Of a stretch of DNA of 64,000 nt, positions 45,124 through 53,712 are shown one piece after another. The notes beneath the pieces are model-generated. The model did not search any database. It saw only the letters and a list, made by a program, of their open reading frames with translations, and was not told the origin of the DNA. Source of the stretch: Dasania phycosphaerae. GTDB taxonomy: Bacteria; Pseudomonadota; Gammaproteobacteria; Pseudomonadales; Dasaniaceae. Every line of letters begins with the position of its first letter. Positions within the stretch are counted from its first letter, which is position 1. The position numbers were made by a program, and so were the translations under genes. The DNA lies in NCBI RefSeq assembly GCF_026891035.1, contig NZ_JAPTGG010000003.1, positions 62,001-126,000 of the forward strand. Direction: 5' to 3'.

Positions 45124-45404
45124 AGGGGGGTCCTCTTTTATTATTTTGCAGTAGCGGCCCTGAGGCGTTTAGTTTTGTGAGTATTAGCACCTCAGTGTAG
45201 CGGCCGGCTATGGATATAAAAGGGTGAATGTCGCCAAATAAACTGGCATTTCACACCAGTAGGCAATATAAACAGGGCTGTAGCGGCGTAGCAGTCGCAA
45301 AGTATTTACATAAAATCGGCCCGGCAACAGGTATAATTGCGGCCTCTTTATTGTTGCTACTACAACGCGGCTATAGAGCCTGCCTAATCAAATAGGACTT
45401 TGTT

Positions 45405-46250
45405 TTGCTAAGTTATAGACACTCCTTTCACGCCGGTAATTTTGCCGATATTTTAAAGCACAGTGTTTTAGTGGCTGTGCTTGAACACTTCATTAAAAAA
45501 GATAAGCCTTTTGATTATATAGACAGCCATTCTGGGGCCGGCCTATTTGATCTTAGCTCCGAACACGCCCAAAAACTGGGGGAATATAAGGAGGGCATAG
45601 CCAAATTGCAGCCCGAGCAATGGCCAGAGCTTAGCGCCTATTTAAATGCTATAGCCGCTTTTAATGACCAGGGCGAGCTGCGCTATTACCCCGGCTCACC
45701 GTTATTGGCCATGCAGTACCTGCGCGCAAAAGATAATGCCTGGTTATATGAATTACACCCCAATGACGTTGAGCTACTGCGTAATAATATTGCCAGTTGC
45801 CGTTATAGCAAGCGGGCAAAAGTGACCTGCGCCGATGGCCTTAAAGGCCTGCTTGCGCATTTGCCACCAGTCTCGCGCCGGGGCTTGGTATTAATCGATC
45901 CCTCCTATGAAATAAAAACCGAGTACGAGCAAGTGGTGGCGGCGATAGCCCAGGGCTATAAAAAATTTGCTACCGGCATTTATGCCCTGTGGTACCCAGT
46001 AGTAGATAGGCAAACTATTAATCAGTTGGAGCAATCCTTACTGGCCACCGGGATTAAAGATATACAGCGTTTTGAATTGGGCTTAGCGCCCGACTCAGCA
46101 GGCCGTGGTATGACATCCTCAGGGATGATAGTTATTAACCCACCCTGGGGCTTATTTGAACATATGCAGCAAGTGCTGCCGCGTTTAGCTGCTACATTAA
46201 AGACTAACGCCGAGGCGGTGTATCGCTGTGAGGTATTAGTGGGCGAGTAA
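45405..46250 (+). CDS. rlmJ: 23S rRNA (adenine2030-N6)-methyltransferase
   Basis: 281 aa from TTG 45405 with AGGA eight bases upstream. The N-terminus MLSYRHSFHAGNFADILKH is diagnostic. Catalytic DPSY-type motif (LIDPSYE) at about 165. It methylates A2030 of 23S rRNA. The 281-bp gap upstream (45124-45404) holds the divergent promoters and nothing else I can name. Confidence 0.95.
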   Translation: MLSYRHSFHAGNFADILKHSVLVAVLEHFIKKDKPFDYIDSHSGAGLFDLSSEHAQKLGEYKEGIAKLQPEQWPELSAYLNAIAAFNDQGELRYYPGSPLLAMQYLRAKDNAWLYELHPNDVELLRNNIASCRYSKRAKVTCADGLKGLLAHLPPVSRRGLVLIDPSYEIKTEYEQVVAAIAQGYKKFATGIYALWYPVVDRQTINQLEQSLLATGIKDIQRFELGLAPDSAGRGMTSSGMIVINPPWGLFEHMQQVLPRLAATLKTNAEAVYRCEVLVGE

Positions 46251-46283
46251 ACTGTTACCGGCAAAAGCTTAAGGAGATAAACA

Positions 46284-46523
46284 ATGAGCACAGCAGTAAG
46301 AGCATCTGATACCCCCTATGCCGTAGAAGTGGTTGCCGGCAAAAACTATTTTTGGTGTGCCTGCGGGCAGAGCAAAACCCAGCCATTTTGTGATGGCTCC
46401 CATAAAGGCACTGCGTTTACGCCGGTAAAATACTTAGCCGAGGAAACTAAACGGGTGTTTTTTTGCGGTTGCAAACAAACGGCGAATCAGCCGTTGTGTG
46501 ATGGCAGCCATAATCGAACATAG
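46284..46523 (+). CDS. CDGSH iron-sulfur domain protein
   Basis: 79 aa with two CDGSH [2Fe-2S] motifs: CACGQSKTQPFCDGSH and CGCKQTANQPLCDGSH. Each supplies three Cys and one His. The tandem form is the bacterial mitoNEET type 3 layout. Redox or cluster-transfer role. SD AAGGAG upstream. Confidence 0.92.
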   Translation: MSTAVRASDTPYAVEVVAGKNYFWCACGQSKTQPFCDGSHKGTAFTPVKYLAEETKRVFFCGCKQTANQPLCDGSHNRT

Positions 46524-46560
46524 TCGCGTATAGGCGCAGCTTTATTAAATAGGTTTTGAC

Positions 46561-47100
46561 GTGGTAGATGTAATCATTTTAGCCCTGGCATTAAGTATGG
46601 ATGCCTTCGCAGTGGCTATAGGTTTGGGTTCTAAGCATCAGCTAAAAACCAGCCGTTTGGCGTTGATGTCGGCACTGTACTTTGGTTTTTTTCAAGGCTT
46701 AATGCCGCTGTTAGGTTATATGGGTGGCAGGGGTGTTTTGGGTTGGGTGCAATCCTACGCATCGTGGATAGCTTTTTTATTATTGCTATTAATCGGTGCA
46801 AAAATGATTTACGAAGCTTTTGCCGAGGGTATAGAAGAGGATATAGCCATCATTACTCATCGCGTGATGCTAATGCTAGCCATAGCCACCAGCATAGATG
46901 CCTTGGCCGCGGGTTTTAGTTTAACAGTGTTGGCGGTTAATCCTTTTGTGGCTTGTTTAATTATAGGGCTAGTCACCTTCGGTTTTAGTTGGCTGGGCGT
47001 TTTTGTGGGGGCTAAAACCGGCACGTATTTAGAGAGCAAAGCTGAGTTGTTAGGTGGCATAGTGTTGATAGCTATAGGTTTTAAAATTTTATTGTTATAG
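46561..47100 (+). CDS. mntP: Manganese efflux pump MntP
   Basis: 179 aa from GTG 46561 with six TM helices. The paired Asp motifs LALSMDAFAVAIGLG and IATSIDALAAGFSL are the Mn2+ path. It exports Mn2+ (formerly YebN/DUF204). The 37-bp upstream gap is too short for the yybP-ykoY riboswitch that often precedes mntP. Confidence 0.94.
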   Translation: MVDVIILALALSMDAFAVAIGLGSKHQLKTSRLALMSALYFGFFQGLMPLLGYMGGRGVLGWVQSYASWIAFLLLLLIGAKMIYEAFAEGIEEDIAIITHRVMLMLAIATSIDALAAGFSLTVLAVNPFVACLIIGLVTFGFSWLGVFVGAKTGTYLESKAELLGGIVLIAIGFKILLL

Positions 47101-47153
47101 GCTTTAGTTCCTAGTTCCTAGTTCCTAACTGTAGAGCTCCTAGATATAGAGCC
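47101..47153 (+). repeat. Heptad repeats filling the gap between mntP and a GNAT gene
   Basis: AGTTCCT occurs three times in a row at 47106-47126, followed by degenerate units (AGCTCCT at 47135-47141, AGATATA at 47142-47148). They share the AG-N5 frame of the arrays at 33.1 and 52.1 kb. They fill the whole gap between two convergent stops. Confidence 0.65.
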
Positions 47154-47753
47154 TTAGCGTTTGTCGCGCCACATGGCGGTAAAAGTTGGGCCATTATTGG
47201 GTGCTTGATAGCGGCCTATAGGTTCAAAGCCCACAGCTTGATAACGCTTATCGTTAGCCGGGTTGCTGGATTCTAAATAGGCGGGCATGTGCATTTCGTC
47301 TAAGCGCGCCAGGTTTTCTTCTAGCAAGGCCATGCCTAAGCCGCGGCCTCGATAATCGTCGTGGGTGGCCAGCAAGCTTAAATAATAATGCGGTTCGGTT
47401 TGTGGATGTATCTTCTCAAATAGCTCGATAAATTCGCTTACCTGTTCGGCTCTTTCGCCAGTGAGGGTTTTAATGGTCTCGGGCAATTGTTGTTCGTGTT
47501 CGGGTAGCATCTCGCTACCGTAAGGCGGTATCCACACGGCAACGGATTCAAAGTTTTCGGTTTTGTACACCCAGGGGTAGCGCAGCGCGCCGCTAACAAT
47601 CTGTTTTAAAATCATGTTACGGGCTGAATCTTGGGGGAATAGCCAGCGCCAGATAGGGTCGTGGCTAAAGGCACTGGCGACGACGGCACTAATACGTTCG
47701 GCATCGGCGGCAAGCGCCGAGCTGATTTTAAGATGTTGGTATGTGCTAGCCAT
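47154..47753 (-). CDS. GNAT family N-acetyltransferase
   Basis: 199 aa. Acetyl-CoA loop RGRGLGMALLEENL (about 132-145), preceded by strand YLSLLATHDDYRG, with PAYLESSNPANDKRY and GFEPIGRY at the end, as in short GNATs of unknown substrate. The 182-bp upstream region (47754-47935) shows only a 6-bp hairpin (47822-47837). Confidence 0.86.
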   Translation of the reverse strand: MASTYQHLKISSALAADAERISAVVASAFSHDPIWRWLFPQDSARNMILKQIVSGALRYPWVYKTENFESVAVWIPPYGSEMLPEHEQQLPETIKTLTGERAEQVSEFIELFEKIHPQTEPHYYLSLLATHDDYRGRGLGMALLEENLARLDEMHMPAYLESSNPANDKRYQAVGFEPIGRYQAPNNGPTFTAMWRDKR

Positions 47754-47935
47754 TGCTATATGCCTTTGTGGTGGAGGGTTGCTCGCAGTTAGAGGCTAAA
47801 CAAATTGTGGGCTATAGAACATGCCCTAATCAGGGCAGTGGCCGCTAAAATCGCAACGGAATAGGCCCTTTAAAAGAATGCAGCAAAGTTTTGATGCTTG
47901 CCCAGCTGCCAGCGAGGCAATAGGGTGATGGGAGC

Positions 47936-49765
47936 TTACGGCGTCGCTGCAGCTAGCTCTTTCTGTTTGGCTTGCAGAGCCTCGCCGGGCAGCAGGCTAA
48001 TCAGCTCAACATTGTTGGGTATGTCCTCACTGTTATCGGCGGTAATAATGCGCAGTTTGTCGTTCTCTAGGTATAGCAAGGGCAGGGCGCTGTCGCCGTA
48101 GCTGGCGCGAAAATCGGCGTAGCTGTAATTATCATTAATTTGGGTACTTTTAATTATCGCCCCTTTGGCCATCAAGCCCGCTAGCTTGGAGTAAGAAATA
48201 GCATCACCAAATAAGCGCAGCCGTTGTAAATAAGACTCCGAAAATTGATGCCTGGCCTGCTTATTGTTGGGGTCTATATTGTTTAAGCCAAAGACTTTGT
48301 CGCTGCCAAAAATATCCTGGTAGTGGAAGTTAACCAGCGGGTTAAGCTGGCGGTAGGGTGAAATAATTAAGACCCGGCCTATTTGTGACAGGTCTATGTT
48401 GAGCTCGGCATGTTCAGAGGTGGGGTTGCCAAAGTAAACGGGAATATTGTCCATGCGGGCCCGTTTAATATTGTCGTAGTTATTGTCCGCTAATACGACG
48501 GGCATGTTTTTGTTGATCAGTACTTTTGCCAGTTCGCGGCAAAAGGCCGAGGCGCCAAAAATGAGCAAGCCCTGCGGCGAGCCGGTTTTTATCCCTAAAA
48601 CTTTGGCCCACAAACCGGCTGTTAGGCTTTGAATAACAACGGTGCCGATAATGATTAAAAACACCAGCGGCACTATGAGGCTGGCGTTTGCTATGCCCTG
48701 GGCCTCTAGCTTGATGGCAAATAGTGAAGATACCGCCGCGGCGACTATGCCCCTAGGTGCCACCCAGCTTAAAAACCATTTGTCGGGGCTGCTCAGGCCC
48801 GTGTTATAGCCACAGCACCAGATGCTGATAGGCCTGGCAATAAACATGACCACAGCCAGCAGGGCCAGTCCCTCCCAGCCCAGGCTGAGTAAGGCATCGG
48901 AATCTAAGCGTGCCGCTAGCAAAATAAACAGCGCCGAAATTAATAATACGGTCAGCGTTTCTTTAAATTCGATAATGTCGCTAATGTCTACGCCGCGCAT
49001 ATTGGCCAGCCAAATACCCATGACGGTGACAGTTAATAAGCCTGACTCTTCCTGTAGGTGGTTAGAGCCCACAAACACCGCCAGCATAATAGTAAGCACG
49101 GCGGTGTTTCTTAAATAATGCGGTAGTAGGTGGCTGCTAAGCAGGCGCCCTACCGCGTAGCCAGCGGCAGCGCCTAGGCCAAAGCCCAGTAATAACATAT
49201 AGGCTAGAGCCTGTAATACATGGGTGGCGGGGGCGGAGGCGACGGCAATAAATTCAAAAACTAATACGGCCAGTAACGCGCCTATAGGGTCTATGACTAT
49301 GCCTTCCCAGCGTAAAATACTGGCCAGCTCGGCTTTGGGGCGCACACTTCTCAGCATGGGCACAATAACAGTGGGGCCGGTAACCACGACTAAGGCGCCA
49401 AATAAAATGGCTAAATACCAGTTAAAGGCAAATAAATAATGGGTGGCAACGCTAATACATATCCAGGTAATGACTGTGCCTAGGGTAACTAGCCGGGTGA
49501 CCATCACGCCGTGATTTTTTATTTCTTTAAAGTTAAGGGTGAGTGCGCCCTCAAACAAAATCACTGCCACCCCTAAAGAGATAATAGGGAACAGTAGGTT
49601 GCCTAGTAATTCGTCGGGATTCAAAAAGCCTATGCCTGGACCCAGCACTAAACCACATAATAACAAGGGCAGTATGGCCGGTAGCCGCAGTGCCCAACCT
49701 AACCACTGGCACAGCAGTGATAATACGCCCAGTAATGCCAGCATAAGGGTGATGTGTTCTAGCAT
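47936..49765 (-). CDS. CPA1-family Na+(K+)/H+ antiporter with C-terminal TrkA-N-like domain
   Basis: 609 aa. Thirteen or so TM helices (1-390) with VILFEGALTLNFKEI and VAPRGIVAAAVSSLFA of NhaP-type exchangers, then a nucleotide-binding regulatory fold from about 400 (GLLIFGASAFCRELAKVLI, ADNNYDNIKRARMD). It exchanges alkali cations for protons. The ligand loop of the TrkA-N part reads GASAFC rather than GxGxxG, so nucleotide binding may be altered. Confidence 0.9.
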   Translation of the reverse strand: MLEHITLMLALLGVLSLLCQWLGWALRLPAILPLLLCGLVLGPGIGFLNPDELLGNLLFPIISLGVAVILFEGALTLNFKEIKNHGVMVTRLVTLGTVITWICISVATHYLFAFNWYLAILFGALVVVTGPTVIVPMLRSVRPKAELASILRWEGIVIDPIGALLAVLVFEFIAVASAPATHVLQALAYMLLLGFGLGAAAGYAVGRLLSSHLLPHYLRNTAVLTIMLAVFVGSNHLQEESGLLTVTVMGIWLANMRGVDISDIIEFKETLTVLLISALFILLAARLDSDALLSLGWEGLALLAVVMFIARPISIWCCGYNTGLSSPDKWFLSWVAPRGIVAAAVSSLFAIKLEAQGIANASLIVPLVFLIIIGTVVIQSLTAGLWAKVLGIKTGSPQGLLIFGASAFCRELAKVLINKNMPVVLADNNYDNIKRARMDNIPVYFGNPTSEHAELNIDLSQIGRVLIISPYRQLNPLVNFHYQDIFGSDKVFGLNNIDPNNKQARHQFSESYLQRLRLFGDAISYSKLAGLMAKGAIIKSTQINDNYSYADFRASYGDSALPLLYLENDKLRIITADNSEDIPNNVELISLLPGEALQAKQKELAAATP

Positions 49766-49859
49766 GGGTTATTATCCTTTATCAGCGGCTAGTCAGTGTA
49801 AGCAAAGTAAAGAGGATGGGAGTAAATAGCAATACGGCCGGGGCGGTATTTTTGCTGGC

Positions 49860-50738
49860 CTAGGTTGGTTTACTGTCTTGCTGTAAAAAATCAAACAGCG
49901 CTTGCCCGGCTTTGGGCAGGTAGCGATTTTTATGGTAAGCCAACCCCAAGTTTAAAAATAATGGCTCTTCAAAGGGTATGCCCACCAAGCCGGGCTCATC
50001 ATTAAGCACTTGTTTTAGGCATACGCTAATGCCGCAGTGCTCGCGTACAAAGTTAAACAGTGGCCGCAAAAGATTGGTCTCTATGCCTATATGCAAGGGG
50101 CTGTTTTGCTGCCGCGCTAATTTTTCTAACTGCTCACGCAGATAATAGCCCTGGCTGTATATCACCAAGTCGCGCTGGGCAAAGTCGCTAAACGGTATAT
50201 GGGCTCGCTGGGCAAACTCATCATCGTCTTTTACGCAGATAACAATTTCTTCTTGTAGTAAGGGGAAAGCCAGCAGGCTGCTGGGCACGGTATCCATATT
50301 GACTATGCCTAGGTCTACCTCGCCCTGTTCCAATAACTGCACCGCGCGGCTGGTGCCTTCGCCGCGCAGTTGTAACTTAATGCCGGGGTAAAGGTTGCGA
50401 AAGCGGCTGAGCTTGTCGGGTAAAAAATAAGAGCCCAGCATGGCCGAGGTACAGAGTTTAACTTCACCTAAGGTTAGGCCTGCAAGTTCGGACATGGCCT
50501 GCCGCGCCTGCTGGAACTGATCCAGTATGCGGTTGGCGTGGTCTAACAGTACTTCGCCTTCGGGAGTGAGGCAGATTTGTTTTTCGGCGCGGTCAAACAG
50601 CTGGCTATTGAGTTCGCTCTCTAGCTTTTTAATGGCAATGCTCACCGCAGGCTGGGCCATATGCAGGGCCTTGGCGGCCTGGGTAAAACTGAGCTGGGTG
50701 GCGACGCATTGAAAGATTTGTAGCTGGCGATTATCCAT
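49860..50738 (-). CDS. gcdR: LysR-type regulator of glutarate catabolism (GcdR-like)
   Basis: 292 aa from ATG 50738, with AGGGTG seven bases upstream; GTG 50744 has no room for it. N-terminal winged helix (1-60: LSFTQAAKALHMAQPAVSIAIKKLE) and LysR substrate-binding domain. It is divergent from gcdH-gcdG, the same arrangement as GcdR in Pseudomonas putida, where it activates gcdHG in response to glutarate. The inference of ligand is from context. Confidence 0.82.
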   Translation of the reverse strand: MDNRQLQIFQCVATQLSFTQAAKALHMAQPAVSIAIKKLESELNSQLFDRAEKQICLTPEGEVLLDHANRILDQFQQARQAMSELAGLTLGEVKLCTSAMLGSYFLPDKLSRFRNLYPGIKLQLRGEGTSRAVQLLEQGEVDLGIVNMDTVPSSLLAFPLLQEEIVICVKDDDEFAQRAHIPFSDFAQRDLVIYSQGYYLREQLEKLARQQNSPLHIGIETNLLRPLFNFVREHCGISVCLKQVLNDEPGLVGIPFEEPLFLNLGLAYHKNRYLPKAGQALFDFLQQDSKPT

Positions 50739-50763
50739 AGGCACACCCTGAAGGTAGGCAATA

Positions 50764-50815
50764 AAGCATATATATAATATATCGATTGAATATAAAGTAT
50801 ATATTATCGCTTATG
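50764..50815. promoter_or_regulatory. AT-rich inverted repeat in the gcdR-gcdH intergenic region
   Basis: ATAATATA (left) and TATATTAT (right) face each other about 20 bp apart within 50764-50815, next to the LysR start. LysR sites usually have this dyad form. Low complexity of the AT sequence makes chance symmetry possible. Confidence 0.4.
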
Positions 50816-50947
50816 ATCTCTTTCGGCTACAGTTTGAGCAGTTTTAAAATGGCGTAATTAAGGCGAGTTTCAACTATGGTTGTAAATCTAGGTCCTTGTT
50901 TATCGTTTAACCCTTTTATTGCGCAGCTGCGTTAACAGGAGTCAGAG

Positions 50948-52132
50948 ATGTCTAAAAGCCAGTACGGTAAATTTAATTGGGAAGATCCTTTTTTATTGGA
51001 CGACCTACTCACCGAAGAAGAGCGCATGGTGCGTGATGTTGCCCGCCAATACAGCCAAGAGCAATTAAAGCCCCGCGTCAGAGAATCTTTTGCCAACGAG
51101 CACACTGACCCTGAGATATTCAGAGAAATGGGTGAGCTGGGCCTGCTGGGTTCTACCATAGAAGGCTACGGCTGCCCCGGCGTTAGCTATGTGGCCTATG
51201 GCCTAATCGCCCGTGAAGTGGAGCGTGTGGACTCAGGTTACCGCTCTATGTTGAGCGTACAGTCCAGCCTGGTCATGCACCCCATTAACGAATTTGGTAG
51301 CGAAGCACAAAAAGAAAAGTACCTGCCCAAGCTAGCCACTGGTGAATGGATAGGTTGCTTTGGTTTGACCGAGCCCGACCACGGTTCTGACCCCGGCAGC
51401 ATGATTACCCGCGCTCGCACTGTGGATGGCGGCTATAGCCTGTCAGGTGCCAAAATGTGGATTACTAACTCACCTATAGCCGATGTCTTTATAGTGTGGG
51501 CTAAAACCGACGACGATAAAATCCGTGGGTTTATTTTAGAGAAGGGTATGAAAGGTCTGTCAGCGCCTAAGATTGAAGGCAAGCTAGCGCTGCGCACCTC
51601 TATTACCGGTGAAATCGTAATGGACGAAGTGTTCGTACCCGAAGAAAACCTATTACCGGGTGCCGAAGGCTTAAAAGGTCCTTTCAGCTGTTTAAACAGC
51701 GCGCGCTTGGGCATAGCTTGGGGTGCCTTAGGTGCCGCCGAAGATTGCTGGCACGCCGCCCGCACTTACACCATGGATCGCAAGCAGTTTGATCGCCCCT
51801 TGGCGGCCAACCAGCTAATCCAAAAGAAACTGGCCCTAATGCAAACTGAAATCTCATTAGGTTTGATGGGCTGCTGGCGCGCCACCTCTATGAAAGACCA
51901 AGGCAAAATGGCTATAGAGACCATTTCCCTATTGAAGCGCAACAGCTGTGAAAAAGCCTTAGTCGTAGCCCGCGAAGCCCGCGATATGCATGGCGGTAAC
52001 GGTATCTCTGACGAGTTCCCCATTATGCGTCACATGATGAACCTGGAAGTGGTAAACACCTACGAAGGGACTTCGGATATACATGCCTTGATTCTGGGTA
52101 GGGCGCAGACGGGCATACAGTCGTTCTTTTAA
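50948..52132 (+). CDS. gcdH: Glutaryl-CoA dehydrogenase
   Basis: 394 aa. It oxidises and decarboxylates glutaryl-CoA to crotonyl-CoA with FAD. GcdH markers: FGLTEPDHGSDPGSM (FAD contact), the catalytic Glu in NTYEGTSDIHALILGRAQTG, and RFDRPLAANQLIQ-like motif (QFDRPLAANQLIQKKLA). AGGAG is upstream. First gene of a two-gene unit with gcdG, under LysR control. Confidence 0.95.
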   Translation: MSKSQYGKFNWEDPFLLDDLLTEEERMVRDVARQYSQEQLKPRVRESFANEHTDPEIFREMGELGLLGSTIEGYGCPGVSYVAYGLIAREVERVDSGYRSMLSVQSSLVMHPINEFGSEAQKEKYLPKLATGEWIGCFGLTEPDHGSDPGSMITRARTVDGGYSLSGAKMWITNSPIADVFIVWAKTDDDKIRGFILEKGMKGLSAPKIEGKLALRTSITGEIVMDEVFVPEENLLPGAEGLKGPFSCLNSARLGIAWGALGAAEDCWHAARTYTMDRKQFDRPLAANQLIQKKLALMQTEISLGLMGCWRATSMKDQGKMAIETISLLKRNSCEKALVVAREARDMHGGNGISDEFPIMRHMMNLEVVNTYEGTSDIHALILGRAQTGIQSFF

Positions 52133-52140
52133 AAGTATGA

Positions 52141-52262
52141 AGTCGCTAGTGGGTAGTCTCTAGTCGCTAGCAATACAGCCATTCCCGTAGGGGTATGGCT
52201 GTATTTGTTTATGACTCCTAAAAACTAGAGACTGTCGACTATTAACTAGAGACTGCTTCACT
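52141..52262 (+). repeat. Inverted heptad-repeat arms around a hairpin between gcdH and gcdG
   Basis: Left arm (52141-52175): AGTCGCT, AGTGGGT, AGTCTCT, AGTCGCT, AGCAATA. Right arm (52214-52262): seven 7-mers, whose reverse complements read AGT-N4 (for example AGTCTCT twice). The arms enclose a hairpin (52172-52205). The right arm ends directly at the gcdG ATG, so the repeat supplies the leader. Confidence 0.8.
52172..52205 (+). terminator. Hairpin inside the heptad repeat after gcdH
   Basis: AATACAGCCAT and ATGGCTGTATT form an 11-bp stem; CCC/GGG can extend it inside with a bulge. TTTGTTT follows. It could attenuate transcription between gcdH and gcdG. Confidence 0.6.
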
Positions 52263-53474
52263 ATGTCCTCCCCCCTAACCGGTTACAAAGTCTTAGATAT
52301 GAGTCGCATCCTCGCTGGCCCTTGGGCGGGCCAAACCTTGGCCGACCTCGGTGCGGATGTAATTAAGGTAGAGCGCCCCGGTGAGGGTGATGATACCCGC
52401 AAGTGGGGGCCTCCATACCTGAGTGATAATGAGGGCAATCCCACTTCTGAGTCGGCCTATTACCTATGCGCTAACCGTGGCAAGCGCTCACTTACCTTAG
52501 ATATAACCTCCGCCGAGGGGCAGGCCATTATTAAAAAGCTGGTGGCTGAGTCGGATGTGTTATTGGAAAACTATAAAGTCGGTGGCCTGAAAAAATACGG
52601 CTTGGACTACGAAAGTTTAAGTGCCATAAACCCGCGCCTGGTGTACTGCTCTATTACCGGCTTTGGCCAGCATGGCCCCTACCAAAACCGCGCCGGCTAT
52701 GACTTTATGATACAGGGCATGGGCGGCTTGATGAGCATCACCGGCGAGCCCGAAGGCGGCCCATTAAAGGTGGGGGTGGCGGTGACCGATATTTTTACCG
52801 GCCTCTACGCCACCATCGCCATACAAGGTGCCTTGCTGGAGCGTGAGCGTTCGGGGCTGGGGCAGCATATCGATATGGCGCTGCTGGACTCACAGGTGGC
52901 AGTATTGGCCAACCAGGCCAGCAATTACCTGGTGGGCGGCATGGTACCGGGCCGTTTGGGCAATGCCCACCCCAATATCGTGCCCTACCAGGCTTTTGCT
53001 ACCAGCGACGGCTTTATTATTTTGGCGGTGGGTAACGACAGCCAGTTTAAAAATTTCTGCGAGCTGGCGGGCAGGCCGGAGTTGGCAGATCTGCCACAAT
53101 ATGCCACCAACCAAGCGCGGGTACACAACCGCGAAACACTCTGTGCCGAGGTGGCGGCGTTACTGGCACAGCGCAGTGAGGCCTATTGGTTGGATGAGTT
53201 AACCGCCAGAGGCATACCCTGCGGCCCGGTTAACAGCATTGATAAGGTGATGGCCGACCCGCAGGTCAATGCCCGCGATATGCGCACCACCGTCAAACAC
53301 CCCTATAACGACCAGCTGCAATTAGTGGGCAGCCCTATGAAGTTTAGCCGTACCCCCGTCAATACCGAGCAGGCTCCGCCGCTGTTGGGTGAGCACAGCG
53401 CGCAAATATTGGCGGAGTTGGGCTATAGCGAGGCAGAAATCGCCCAGTTTAAGGCCAAGGGTTTAGTTAGTTAA
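52263..53474 (+). CDS. gcdG: Succinyl-CoA:glutarate CoA-transferase-like protein (CaiB/BaiF, class III)
   Basis: 403 aa. Class III CoA-transferase features: YKVLDMSRILAGPWAGQTLADLGADVIKVE at the N-terminus and catalytic Asp in the VTDIFTGLYA helix region (about 175). It activates glutarate to glutaryl-CoA from succinyl-CoA, the substrate for GcdH. Assignment as GcdG comes from its position after gcdH and the divergent LysR gene. The SD is poor (AGAGACTG inside the repeat), so translation may be weak. Confidence 0.88.
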   Translation: MSSPLTGYKVLDMSRILAGPWAGQTLADLGADVIKVERPGEGDDTRKWGPPYLSDNEGNPTSESAYYLCANRGKRSLTLDITSAEGQAIIKKLVAESDVLLENYKVGGLKKYGLDYESLSAINPRLVYCSITGFGQHGPYQNRAGYDFMIQGMGGLMSITGEPEGGPLKVGVAVTDIFTGLYATIAIQGALLERERSGLGQHIDMALLDSQVAVLANQASNYLVGGMVPGRLGNAHPNIVPYQAFATSDGFIILAVGNDSQFKNFCELAGRPELADLPQYATNQARVHNRETLCAEVAALLAQRSEAYWLDELTARGIPCGPVNSIDKVMADPQVNARDMRTTVKHPYNDQLQLVGSPMKFSRTPVNTEQAPPLLGEHSAQILAELGYSEAEIAQFKAKGLVS

Positions 53475-53478
53475 ACGG

Positions 53479-53526
53479 CGGCCGATCTAGGGCGAGTATA
53501 GCTGTTGCATTCGGCCGGTTGTTTTT
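53479..53526 (+). terminator. Possible terminator after gcdG
   Basis: CGGCCGA (53479-53485) and TCGGCCG (53511-53517) with a 25-nt loop, followed closely by a T-rich run (GTTGTTTTTT). Long loop, so only moderate support. Confidence 0.35.
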
Positions 53527-53644
53527 TGTTCAATGAAATCAAGGGCTTGCGCAGTCTACGAATTCTTATTATGAAAACAAGCACTTAGCGTCTATTTTAA
53601 GGCGGTAGCCGGCAGCAAGGAAAAGCAGTCATATTGATAATTTT

Positions 53645-53674
53645 TTCAACAATGCTGAGAAAATCCTGTATACT
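53645..53674 (+). promoter_or_regulatory. Candidate sigma70 promoter for fusA2
   Basis: TTCAAC (53645-53650) and TATACT (53669-53674) are 18 bp apart, 39 bp upstream of the start codon. The -10 matches five of six consensus bases. Confidence 0.5.
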
Positions 53675-53712
53675 TCGGCGCAATTTTTTCCCCTGACATA
53701 TTGAGTGACGCA

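Noticed and set aside
46524..46560. yybP-ykoY manganese riboswitch before mntP
   Set aside because: The gap of 37 bp is too short and has no such structure.
52141..52262. CRISPR array
   Set aside because: Units are 7 bp, adjacent and degenerate, without spacers or cas genes.
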